A stretch of 64,000 bases of DNA from Barthelona sp. PAP020 (lineage: Eukaryota; Metamonada: BaSk clade): the NCBI GenBank assembly GCA_040182905.1, contig JARQWU010000023.1, forward strand, positions 1-64,000, written 5' to 3'. The translations under genes were made by a program, and so were the position numbers. Under the pieces are notes generated by a model. That model made no database searches, was not told where the DNA came from, and was given only the letters and a program-made list of their open reading frames with translations. Positions 55,551-64,000 of this stretch are shown here, one piece after another. Within the stretch, counting starts at the first letter, position 1. Every line of letters begins with the position of its first letter.

Positions 55551-56330
55551 ATGCCCATACAATTATTACCTGACGTTTCTGATGCATTATCTCCTCGTAT
55601 TTTAGGTCTTGGAATTGGTTCTTTTTTATTAATTGTTTTATTTGTTTGTAGTTTATTATTTTTTATATTTACAACAGAATTACAAAATAGATTTTTTGTT
55701 CGAACAATTGGTATTTTGATAATTTTATTAATCGTAACTTTGCTGATAGTATTAACTAGTCCTTATGGAGAAGCCGCAAAATTGGCTAAAAGTAATGTTT
55801 TTTCTTTCTTTTTTACTTTTAGGACTGGTTATTTATTGATTTTTATTTTAGGTGCTTTGTTCAGTTTTATCGCTTTTATCATTTTGTATTGGGACAAAAC
55901 AAAGTATGCCATTACACCAGAAGAATTTTCTTTAAGGCCTTTGACTGATGCTGTTATTATAGATAGTGATATTGATGAGAAAAATGATGATGATGAAAAG
56001 AGCAACAAAAGCCAAAAAGATGACATGCTGGAACCATTCATTGAGCCTCAAACAAGTGAAGATGACAATAAAGAAGAAGACCAAGTCGTTGAAACTTCAA
56101 CAAGACCGAAAAAGAAAAGAACAACAACCCGAAAAGGAAGAAAAAAAAAACAGTTAGACAAAGCTCCATCACCACCTGAAAGGTTACTAAAAGAAGAACC
56201 TTCCAGAATGCTTAACGAAACCATTGTACCTGAAAATATGATAACCAACATTGAATCTGAAACTTTGGCTGTTTCAAAACTTGTATCTGTTGTTGACGAA
56301 TTTTCGTCTGATTTTGATTCTGATGCGTAA
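55551..56330 (+). CDS. TMEM218-like transition-zone membrane protein
   Basis: 259 residues. The first 125 match the layout of TMEM218: ILGLGIGSFLLIVLFVCSLL (TM1), FFVRTIGILIILLIVTLLIV (TM2), SPYGEAAKL loop, FRTGYLLIFILGALFSFIAF (TM3), and LRPL after it (human ends with KPL). In animals TMEM218 lies at the ciliary transition zone with MKS proteins. Here a further 135 residues are added: an acidic and Lys-rich cytosolic tail (DEKNDDDEKSNKSQKDD and PKKKRTTTRKGRKKK). Alternatively this is a generic three-TM protein. The gene begins 114 bp after the FAM227-like stop on the same strand. Confidence 0.5.
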   Translation: MPIQLLPDVSDALSPRILGLGIGSFLLIVLFVCSLLFFIFTTELQNRFFVRTIGILIILLIVTLLIVLTSPYGEAAKLAKSNVFSFFFTFRTGYLLIFILGALFSFIAFIILYWDKTKYAITPEEFSLRPLTDAVIIDSDIDEKNDDDEKSNKSQKDDMLEPFIEPQTSEDDNKEEDQVVETSTRPKKKRTTTRKGRKKKQLDKAPSPPERLLKEEPSRMLNETIVPENMITNIESETLAVSKLVSVVDEFSSDFDSDA

Positions 56331-56439
56331 ATGATGTATATTTTCTTTTTACATTTCAATTTATGGAAGTTTTTGAGTGTCCACATGAATTAGAATGAGA
56401 ACTGCGAGCTGTATGGAAAAAAGGAAAAAGAATATATAT

Positions 56440-59196
56440 TTACCTGACTTTTCTGATGATACCTTTCCTTGGGTCTTGGTCGTCTGTACCGTCTGGAATC
56501 CAAATGAAACCTCTCTGAATGAATGTGGGGGAATTGTAGAACTTTCTTAAATCTGTTGAGATGTCTTTACACTTTTCATAGAATTCACCCACATCTGTTT
56601 CAAGATCGAACTGATCAATTGAACGCAGCTCCAGAACGTTATCTGCATCCAAAATATTGAATTTTCTGTTCATCTGATGCTTTCTCAATTCGAGTAGCTT
56701 GTACATTAAGATTTCGGGGATATTACCGCTCAACACGATATAATTGCTGAAGTCACGTTGCAACTTCTGACTAATTCTGTATCTTTGTGTGCCTATGAAG
56801 CTCTCCAAAACCATTTTGATTGCCAAATCGACATCGTCAACAGATACCTGTTGTGCCAATCTCATCTTTGCAAATGCTTCCGAGATTCTTACGATAGCTT
56901 CTAAATCACGAATGTAAACGTGCTGGGCATTTCCCTCGTTCTTGATGGTCTGTCTCAGCTTTGTGTAAAATTTGATTATCTTGTCATGCAAATGATGGCC
57001 AAACGATGGTTTACTAAATTGTCTGGCGTAAATGATGTATTTTTTAAGCATTTCTGGTGGTATCAATTCTTGACCTGTTATTGGCGATTTGTTGATATCT
57101 TGCAGATTGTTCACCCAGTCCCATTGCAATGGAACACTGTCCGGACCCTTCAAAATGGCGTCTCCCATTGATAGGTCTTTGTAAAGTGGATGCTGTGTGA
57201 TGTGGTTGAGAAGCACAAATTCTGCCAACTGTCCGTCGTTGTCGGGGTTAATAATGTCCTGAAGAACACAACAAATATCAAAACGACTGAGAATGGGGTC
57301 AGACAAATCAACGTTTTGCGTCAAAGGCAGCGATGCATCATACCTGCCCTTGGATGGATTTGCAGCAGCAATAACAGCGCAACGGGCATGGAGTGATGCA
57401 ACAATACCTGCCTTGGCCACGGAAACTTTTTGTTGTTCAAGGGCTTCGTGGATGGATGAACGGTCTTTCTCGGTCATCTTGTCAATTTCGTCGATAAGAC
57501 AGACCCCATTGTCTGCTAAGACAAGAGCTCCTCCTTCGAGCGTCCACTCACGTGTAATGGGGTCTTTGTGCACAGTGGCTGTGAGACCAACGGCTGAGGC
57601 ACCCTTTCCAGTTGTGTATACAGATCTTTTTGCACATTTTTCGGCAAACTTCAAAAACTGAGACTTTGCAACACCGGGGTCACCAACCAAAAGCACATTG
57701 ATATCTCCTCTGATTCTGTAGCTCTTATCACCTGCTTCCTTAACCATACCTCCGAACAACGAGGCAGCTATGGCTCTTTTTACATCCAGGTGTCCATAGA
57801 TTGTTGGTGCAATGGATTCGACTATACGGGACTGGATTTGCTCGCTTTTGCTGAGCTTCAAAATTTCCTGGATGTCGTTCTGCGTCAAGTCGTTGTTAAT
57901 CGAGCGCTGGGGGTTTGAAATGTTGTTTGCCTCGATAACAGTGTCAAAAACAATAAAACTGTTGATCATCGACCGCAGATCGTCCTTCTTGTGAATATAC
58001 TTTCCGGTGATCTCCACAAGGTCACCGGGGCTCGCCTGTTCTGCAAGATCTCCGGTGAGAATAACTGTTTTTTGACGGGGCAACCGACCTGCTGGTATTG
58101 AACCAGGAGGCTCCTGAATCTTCAGGGTTTGGTAGTTTATAAATTCTGTCTCGTTTGTCTCCTGTACAAAAGCAGGATTGTCACAGCCAGTACATGTTTT
58201 CGGTCTGTCGATCTTTGGGCCACTGAAATCGTTGGCCTTGAAAACAGTGAATGTTCGGGTCAGGGTGCCGCAACTCGTGCATTTGTACCTCACTTTGTGC
58301 AGATACGGTGATACAGGGGACCTTCGGGTGACAATTGCCTCAACCTTGACTAATTTATTAATATGCTGCTGTCTCAGCTCTCTTAAAAGCGTAACTGGTC
58401 CATAATTGTCGAATCGGATATGCACATTCTGAATAATGGAGCTGTAGTTTGGGTGCAGCTTCTCAGCCATGTCGACCAAAACATCATCCAAAATTGGTAA
58501 AACTTGAGAAGGGTATTTGGCAACCCAATCAGCAATGACAGACCATTGAGTAATAGCTATATTGTTGTCTACATCTCTTCGATAAATGCACAGATCATTG
58601 TAGTCCACAGAAAGTGACATCTCATTGTTTTCACACATGGAATGAACTCGTTCAATGTACTTAAAACTACCACTACTCGTTTTGTCGGGACAATTAAACA
58701 AAAAGTCCATAAACTGATAATATATGGATCTCTCCAAGTTATTGCGTTCCTGGGAATTATTGAAATATCTAACAGGCTCATTGATCTCGGTTAAGTCAAC
58801 CTGAATTTCATTTGGATCTGCTTCCCGCATCATCTCATCATCTAAAATATTATATCTCATTCTCGTATCACGTTCAATAAAATCCTCCAAATCATCAAAC
58901 TCAGTTTCACCCAATTCCTGTCTTCGACGGGAAATCTCATCCCTAACCAATCTTGGCAACAATCGTTCCATTCGCGATGTAAATATTCTTTGATTTGTGT
59001 GTCTTTCATCAATTTCTCTCTCCGCTGCAAGTCTCTGCGCAGGAGTAATATCTGCATATTCATTAAAATCTAAGTTGGAAGTATCATATTCGTCCAGTTC
59101 AGGTCTAGATTCATAATCTCCAGCAATGGTATCAAATAAGTCTTCCTCAGAATCTGAGCCTGAATCAGAATTGTACGATTCAAATGGTTGACTCAT
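56440..59196 (-). CDS. MCM2: MCM2 replicative helicase subunit
   Basis: 918 residues, standard for MCM2. An acidic N-terminus (SDSGSDSEEDLFD) is followed by the MCM N-domain with a C4 zinc finger (CTSCGTLTRTF ... CTGCDN, about 310-345). The AAA+ core has Walker A GDPGVAKS, Walker B CLIDEIDKM and the arginine finger LSRFDICC. The tail winged-helix region ends RKVR. MCM2 is part of the MCM2-7 ring that unwinds DNA at origins. GC content changes inside the gene: sampled lines of the core have 28/60 and 34/60 GC, against 19/60 and 23/60 in the N-terminal third, and third positions are G/C more often than in neighbours. All motifs are intact. Confidence 0.95.
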   Translation of the reverse strand: MSQPFESYNSDSGSDSEEDLFDTIAGDYESRPELDEYDTSNLDFNEYADITPAQRLAAEREIDERHTNQRIFTSRMERLLPRLVRDEISRRRQELGETEFDDLEDFIERDTRMRYNILDDEMMREADPNEIQVDLTEINEPVRYFNNSQERNNLERSIYYQFMDFLFNCPDKTSSGSFKYIERVHSMCENNEMSLSVDYNDLCIYRRDVDNNIAITQWSVIADWVAKYPSQVLPILDDVLVDMAEKLHPNYSSIIQNVHIRFDNYGPVTLLRELRQQHINKLVKVEAIVTRRSPVSPYLHKVRYKCTSCGTLTRTFTVFKANDFSGPKIDRPKTCTGCDNPAFVQETNETEFINYQTLKIQEPPGSIPAGRLPRQKTVILTGDLAEQASPGDLVEITGKYIHKKDDLRSMINSFIVFDTVIEANNISNPQRSINNDLTQNDIQEILKLSKSEQIQSRIVESIAPTIYGHLDVKRAIAASLFGGMVKEAGDKSYRIRGDINVLLVGDPGVAKSQFLKFAEKCAKRSVYTTGKGASAVGLTATVHKDPITREWTLEGGALVLADNGVCLIDEIDKMTEKDRSSIHEALEQQKVSVAKAGIVASLHARCAVIAAANPSKGRYDASLPLTQNVDLSDPILSRFDICCVLQDIINPDNDGQLAEFVLLNHITQHPLYKDLSMGDAILKGPDSVPLQWDWVNNLQDINKSPITGQELIPPEMLKKYIIYARQFSKPSFGHHLHDKIIKFYTKLRQTIKNEGNAQHVYIRDLEAIVRISEAFAKMRLAQQVSVDDVDLAIKMVLESFIGTQRYRISQKLQRDFSNYIVLSGNIPEILMYKLLELRKHQMNRKFNILDADNVLELRSIDQFDLETDVGEFYEKCKDISTDLRKFYNSPTFIQRGFIWIPDGTDDQDPRKGIIRKVR

Positions 59197-59431
59197 TTAA
59201 AGAATAATAAAATCTATGGTGGAATTTTTTTTCTCAATTATACTCTTGTTTAATGGTAATTGATGTTTTAATTCAACAAATAAATTAACTTTTTTATTTC
59301 TGCAAGATATATTTTTGAAAAAAAACAAAGAAAAAAAGTATGATATTTTATAAATGCACATAAAAGTTTAATATTAACAAAATAATAATAGACAATTATG
59401 AAATGAAGTTCAAAAAAGAAAAAAAAAAGAA

Positions 59432-61987
59432 TCACCTAAATGTGAATTTTCCTCTTGCCATATTATTTGGAGGATCAAAACTTGGCAAAATGTCCAAAAG
59501 ATCTTCTTCTTCTTCTTCTTCCTCGTCATCTTCTTCTTCATTTAAACTATTCCAAGAGAATATCTTAACAATAAAATAAAAAAATCCAACAAAAATAAGC
59601 ACAACAACTGAAATACTTTCAAATGTAATATTGAAATAAATATCATTCATTTGAACATTGCAATCAGAAAATTCATCAGACATGGTGCAAACGTTTGTGG
59701 ACATGTTTTTTAAAAATTTTCCACAATTATGTTGAATGATAAATAAACCGTGTTGAAGGTAAAAGTTATCAATATTTCTGGTTCCACTAATTTGAAATTT
59801 CTTTAAAATTCCGTTTGTGAAAAAAATGCTGTTATTCATTAAATTTTGACCTTCAACGATAAAGGATCCTGTATTTATTTCAACAAGCAATTGTAAATTA
59901 TCAAAAGAATGTTTAATGGTCAATAATGTGTTACCTTCTGAGTACATATTGAATTCAAAATTTGAAACAAAGGATGTTTTGGGAATTAAGTATTTTTCAA
60001 AACTACGAACAATACGATAATTTTTAGACGATAAAACCAAAATCTGTGGTTCTTCACCTTCAAAGACTGTTCTAAAAGGAACAGTAAGGTTTTCCAATTT
60101 TTCATCAAAATTTTCAATGGAAATAAAATGTAATTCATTTAAATTGAAAGAAAAATCAACTAAATTTGATGATAACACATCAAAATTTCCATAATTTGAA
60201 GATAAATGAACAATGAAATTTTTAAAATGGTAATTTTTGAAAAAAAATTGTAAAGAGGGACTTTTTTTGTCAGAAGGGACAAATTCCCTTGATTCACTTA
60301 CTAAATTTAATTTTCCCATACATTTAAACCCTATGTCATTCCATTCCCATATTGAATTACACAATAATCCATAATACTCGGTAAATTCACTGTAATTTCC
60401 TGAAATTAAACGATTATTCTTTACAGTATACAAATTACCACTGCAATAAAACCTTCCAGATTTGGTTTGAATAATCCCATCACAAACAACATCAGAATGA
60501 ATAAGTTCATATTGTAAATCATCAACAATACGCATAGCACTAATAATTAAAATCTGATTACTGTCCAAATTGATATTGAGTTGTCCTAAAGCACCATAAA
60601 AAATTTTTATTTCTAAGACTCCATTCTCATTGATGCTAAAATGTTCATTGGTGTAATACTCATAATTTGAAGATACATCAGTAACTACAGCTTCTTGTTT
60701 AAGAATGATAGAAGCTTCTTGTGCATCACTTGTCTTTGTAACTTGAAAATTGCCAATAAAATTCTTAATTACATAAGTTTCTGCATTTAGGTAGTCGAAA
60801 TGGTTTACATTGTCTATCATAGAATCACCATTTATCAATATTTCTTCAATATTTCCAAAAATTCCCAATAACTTAAAATGTAAATCACAAATACGTATTC
60901 TTCCTTCAGAATCTTCAAAATCAATGCCATTAATATCAAAACCTTCAAAATATCCAGCATTTGTACCTCTTGCCAAAAAAGTTAAATAGAAAATTTCCAC
61001 ACCTCTAGGAATAACCAATTTAATCAAACTGCTTGAATGTAAAACCAAACGATCAATAAAACCGAAATCAAAATTAGAAATTTCAAAAATGGTAGTTTCG
61101 TCCACATGCCATTTTTTAAAAGCAAATAAACAAAATTCATCCTTTTTTCCAATGATCTTATCATACTTCAAATTTAAATATCGGTCAATAGATTGAACAA
61201 GAAAACAATCATATGGTAAATTTTCAAATAACATACCTGGTTCAAAAGATTGTAAATAAAGTTCCCGATTTACAGTTTCAAACTTTAAAGTTGAAGAAAT
61301 CGAAGAATCAAAAATAAAATAACAAAACAATATCTTTTCAAATCCAGATGCTTCGTATAAAGGAATTAAATAATCAGTGTCAATGTATATAGTAGGTTGA
61401 AAACTTATCATGGAAAAGTTTAAATTAGTAAAATCATAACTGTTACTTCTCGTTATTCGATGATCACTTAGAGCTCCTATTATGTTACAATAATAATAAA
61501 AACTGTTGTTTAAAATGGATATATCATTTTTGATTATTATGTCAAGATAAGTTGGTAAAGTTTTATCAAATGTGATTAGATTCATTGAAATAGGAACATC
61601 TACAGAAAAAATATTTCCAGAAAACTCTTGTAAAACAAAATCTCCCTGATGAAGAATGATATTTATTTTTGTTAAATATTCAAATTCAAAAATTTGAAAA
61701 TTGGTGATGCTAAATGTATATCCATTAGTATCATTCGAATAATATTTTGACAATAAATCATATCTGATAATCACTTGTGTTTTATTGATGCAATGCAAAC
61801 TATCAAAAGTAAAATTAAATAAATACGATTTCTTCAAAGTAACTATTGGATACAAACAATCCACTTCAATTATATCCAAATCAATAACATCTATTTTTGA
61901 ATTCTTAGCTTGAATTGATTTGGAGTCAATAACAATCAAAATCAATAAATTCAAAATAAATAACAATATATTGGCCTTTTCATTCAT
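59432..61987 (-). CDS. Type I membrane protein with large ectodomain, unidentified
   Basis: 851 residues. The N-terminus is a signal peptide (NILLFILNLLILIVIDSKSI). A long beta-rich, Asn/Ile/Phe-rich extracellular part of about 730 residues follows, with few cysteines and many N-x-S/T sites. One membrane span lies near the C-terminus (ISVVVLIFVGFFYFIVKIF). The cytosolic tail has a Glu run (EEEDDEEEEEEE) and ends in ARGKFTFR. It looks like a surface protein, but no domain is recognisable and adhesion or receptor function is only a guess. The acidic tail echoes the tails of the MFS transporter and the TMEM218-like protein. Confidence 0.6.
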   Translation of the reverse strand: MNEKANILLFILNLLILIVIDSKSIQAKNSKIDVIDLDIIEVDCLYPIVTLKKSYLFNFTFDSLHCINKTQVIIRYDLLSKYYSNDTNGYTFSITNFQIFEFEYLTKINIILHQGDFVLQEFSGNIFSVDVPISMNLITFDKTLPTYLDIIIKNDISILNNSFYYYCNIIGALSDHRITRSNSYDFTNLNFSMISFQPTIYIDTDYLIPLYEASGFEKILFCYFIFDSSISSTLKFETVNRELYLQSFEPGMLFENLPYDCFLVQSIDRYLNLKYDKIIGKKDEFCLFAFKKWHVDETTIFEISNFDFGFIDRLVLHSSSLIKLVIPRGVEIFYLTFLARGTNAGYFEGFDINGIDFEDSEGRIRICDLHFKLLGIFGNIEEILINGDSMIDNVNHFDYLNAETYVIKNFIGNFQVTKTSDAQEASIILKQEAVVTDVSSNYEYYTNEHFSINENGVLEIKIFYGALGQLNINLDSNQILIISAMRIVDDLQYELIHSDVVCDGIIQTKSGRFYCSGNLYTVKNNRLISGNYSEFTEYYGLLCNSIWEWNDIGFKCMGKLNLVSESREFVPSDKKSPSLQFFFKNYHFKNFIVHLSSNYGNFDVLSSNLVDFSFNLNELHFISIENFDEKLENLTVPFRTVFEGEEPQILVLSSKNYRIVRSFEKYLIPKTSFVSNFEFNMYSEGNTLLTIKHSFDNLQLLVEINTGSFIVEGQNLMNNSIFFTNGILKKFQISGTRNIDNFYLQHGLFIIQHNCGKFLKNMSTNVCTMSDEFSDCNVQMNDIYFNITFESISVVVLIFVGFFYFIVKIFSWNSLNEEEDDEEEEEEEDLLDILPSFDPPNNMARGKFTFR

Positions 61988-62164
61988 TCATCTGAGTTGA
62001 ACATCTGAACAATATCGAAAAAAGTAATCGAAAATATCTGTAACATTTGTTTTCTCACCAATTATTCCAAAATCAATTAAAAGTTTATTGGTTAAAATCA
62101 TTCAAAAACTCAACAAAAAAAGTTATGAAACCGCAATATTTATCTAAAAAGAAAAAACTAAAAA

Positions 62165-64000
62165 CTAGTGCTCATTCGACAAAAACTGTAAAAGTCCACG
62201 CACTTCATACAAGGTATCTTTGTACCTTTCAATTTTAACAGTCTCAAAATGCTTCAACACTGTAATAATTCTTGCTAAACTTTCATCTCGATCAATAATG
62301 TGTCCAAACATTTTGAAAACACCAACCATGAAACTCTGCCAAAATTCAAAAGCACTGTTTTTGAAGAATGAACATAAAATGACAATAAAAAGATCAACTA
62401 ATTGTTCATTGTTATCATAACCATCTTCAACAGTGACTAATTTTGTCAATTCAACAAATAATTTATTTGGAGATAACGATTCGATAAAGTTTAAGCATTC
62501 ATTGGATACTTCAAAAGTTTCACAAAGTTTTTGAAACTTTTCATCTGACAAAATATTTTGCCATGCAAAAAGGTCAAGACAATCTTCACAAGTGTCAATA
62601 TTTTCACAAATATCTTTTAAAACTTCATCTATTCTGCAAATTCTTCCATCTGCTGGAATAATAGAGGGTCTTCCTGAAAAATCAGTATCCTTGGTGATAA
62701 TTGCTAAATCTTTGTTTTTTATATCTTCCATTTGTTGATCCAAAAAGAATGGCATGTCTTTAACAGTCTTTAGATCATGTTGTTGTTTTGGTTGATTTCT
62801 TTTTACAACTTCTTTTATGTTACCCAACATCTGAGCTGTTCTTTCAACATTTTTATCAACTGAAAACATTGAATAACCCATATCTATTGTACGATCAATG
62901 TTTTCAGCAGAAAAAACAAAATTATCTGTTTCAACCTCAGATTGTTGGTTTTCAGTTGTGTCGAAATTCATTACATCATAACTGGAAGTAAAATGAACAG
63001 GTAATTTACAAATTTCTTCATCTTCATCAAATTCAGACTCATTATAAATGGAAGGGGTTTGATATGTCAAAGCATTCGACCATAAACAAATATGATTGGA
63101 ATTTTCATGTGTAGTAATGACAAAAGATAAATCTGGTGAGACACTGATACTATTTGGAGATTCTTCATCATCAAAAACCATTTTATCAACACATAAAAAG
63201 TTCAAAACATCCCATACTCTTATGCTATTATCAGCAGAACAAGAAACCATATAAATATTTTGACCAAACCCAAATGAACTTGTGCGTGCAATTGAAGACA
63301 CATTAAGATCAATCCAATCAAGTGATTTAATTGAAGCTTCATGTCCAATGAATCTACGAACAATTTTAATACTGTTGACATCAACAATGACAATCTCAAA
63401 ATTATCTAATGCCACAGCAATAAAACCAGGCAATGGATTATACTTAGCAACTCTGGGACGATGAGGAAGGTCAAGAGAACTAACAACAATTTTTTTCTTG
63501 AAATCAATCTTGTGAAACTTTTTGTCCGTTGTCAATGCAAATATGTATTCATGAAATGGGTCAAAACAAGCAAAAACAACTTTTTTGTCTGAAATTTTGA
63601 TATCAAATCTTTTATCCAAAGATTGTGTGTGGTAAACTCCAAGCATACCTTTTGCAGTGCCTACAACAGAAAAATGTCCACATTGAGAAAATTTAACACA
63701 GGCTATTTCCGATTGGTCAGGTGATTCGATAAACTTATCGAAAATTCTGCCTCCTTTTTTAAAATCCCATAAAAACGCATACTTTACATGTTGATGACAT
63801 GTAATCACATTATGAAATCTACTGTCTGCCAAATGGTAAGAATCCATGCAAGTCACAGAGGGTAATATCCCATTGAATTTGGTCTTTGATCCCTTGACAA
63901 AAAGACTTGGAAATTTTCTCCCATCTCTAACTGGATCATAGGCAAATTTAAAAGTTTGATGATCTCTATGTGTTGAATGACCAAATAAACCATCTAAACT
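62165..64000 (-). CDS. UTP21: UTP21 (WDR36), 5' part beyond the window
   Basis: The frame is open to the window edge, giving at least 611 residues of the C-terminal two thirds. The second WD40 propeller shows VITCHQHVKYAFLWDF, FSVVGTAKGMLGVY, FIAVALDNFEIVIVDV, VRRFIGHEASIKSLDW, DNSIRVWDVLNFL and SNHICLWSNALTY, matching the family segment ending in IYLWSN. KDMPFFLDQ corresponds to the family A-P-F-F motif. The Utp21 C-terminal helical domain closes with YKDTLYEVRGLLQFLSNEH. UTP21 is a UTP-B component of the small-subunit processome, needed for 18S rRNA processing in the nucleolus. The N-terminal propeller lies to the right of the window. Confidence 0.85.
   Translation of the reverse strand, partial: SLDGLFGHSTHRDHQTFKFAYDPVRDGRKFPSLFVKGSKTKFNGILPSVTCMDSYHLADSRFHNVITCHQHVKYAFLWDFKKGGRIFDKFIESPDQSEIACVKFSQCGHFSVVGTAKGMLGVYHTQSLDKRFDIKISDKKVVFACFDPFHEYIFALTTDKKFHKIDFKKKIVVSSLDLPHRPRVAKYNPLPGFIAVALDNFEIVIVDVNSIKIVRRFIGHEASIKSLDWIDLNVSSIARTSSFGFGQNIYMVSCSADNSIRVWDVLNFLCVDKMVFDDEESPNSISVSPDLSFVITTHENSNHICLWSNALTYQTPSIYNESEFDEDEEICKLPVHFTSSYDVMNFDTTENQQSEVETDNFVFSAENIDRTIDMGYSMFSVDKNVERTAQMLGNIKEVVKRNQPKQQHDLKTVKDMPFFLDQQMEDIKNKDLAIITKDTDFSGRPSIIPADGRICRIDEVLKDICENIDTCEDCLDLFAWQNILSDEKFQKLCETFEVSNECLNFIESLSPNKLFVELTKLVTVEDGYDNNEQLVDLFIVILCSFFKNSAFEFWQSFMVGVFKMFGHIIDRDESLARIITVLKHFETVKIERYKDTLYEVRGLLQFLSNEH

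Noticed and set aside
62047-62238. 63-codon plus-strand ORF between the surface protein and UTP21
   Set aside because: Basic, short and overlapping the UTP21 3' end. No leader or homology.

Overview
This is a nuclear segment from an AT-rich unicellular eukaryote. The evidence is a dense set of conserved eukaryotic genes: COPI gamma, NAC alpha, MCM2, KRI1, UTP21, ubiquilin, a Rab GTPase, a kinesin, an MT-A70 protein, spatacsin and a TBL1-like LisH/WD40 protein. Nearly all genes are single uninterrupted reading frames. Only one intron (37 bp, in the TBL1-like gene) can be supported. Intergenic DNA is full of A and T homopolymers, and start codons usually follow a pyrimidine-rich stretch. Four products resemble proteins typical of ciliated or flagellated cells (UBXN11, a CFAP107-like microtubule protein, a FAM227-like protein and TMEM218), so the organism probably builds a flagellum at some stage. 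A GARP/Myb factor and a DIRS-like retroelement are also present. I cannot fix the lineage; an amoeboflagellate-type protist is one guess, not a result.

Layout. 1-3.4 kb: end of an unknown gene, a Lys-rich protein, the CFAP107-like gene, cornichon and UBXN11. 4-8.5 kb: a large kinase combining an MLKL-like N-terminal bundle, a kinase domain and ankyrin repeats, then an ERMARD-like protein. 8.6-9.0 kb: a decayed TM2D3-like gene. 9.2-12.9 kb: a WD40 protein, a strongly structured candidate non-coding RNA of about 300 nt, a membrane protein and a C3HC3H zinc-finger protein. 13-26 kb: COPI gamma, spatacsin, a GARP factor, NAC alpha and an MFS transporter. 26-33 kb: a kinesin-ankyrin fusion divergent from an armadillo-like protein. 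33.6-41 kb: a WD40 protein, a small protein, a CTU2-like protein, Rab, KRI1, MT-A70-like and TBL1-like. 42-48.5 kb: long-chain acyl-CoA synthetase, ubiquilin, a Ser-rich protein and an LRR protein. 48.5-52.4 kb: a GC-richer tyrosine-recombinase retrotransposon with one fused ORF and imperfect inverted ends. 52.7-64 kb: FAM227-like, TMEM218-like, MCM2, a type I membrane protein and UTP21, which runs off the right edge.

Genes are closely packed and often divergent, with 5-160 bp between start codons, so bidirectional promoters are likely. Functional themes are secretory trafficking (cornichon, COPI, Rab, spatacsin), ribosome biogenesis (KRI1, UTP21), protein quality control (UBXN11, ubiquilin, NAC), RNA modification (CTU2, MT-A70) and flagellum/microtubule biology. 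There is no operon logic. The items most worth following up are the MLKL-like kinase-ankyrin protein, the structured RNA locus, the fused-ORF retroelement with inverted ends, the TM2D3 pseudogene and the kinesin-ankyrin fusion.
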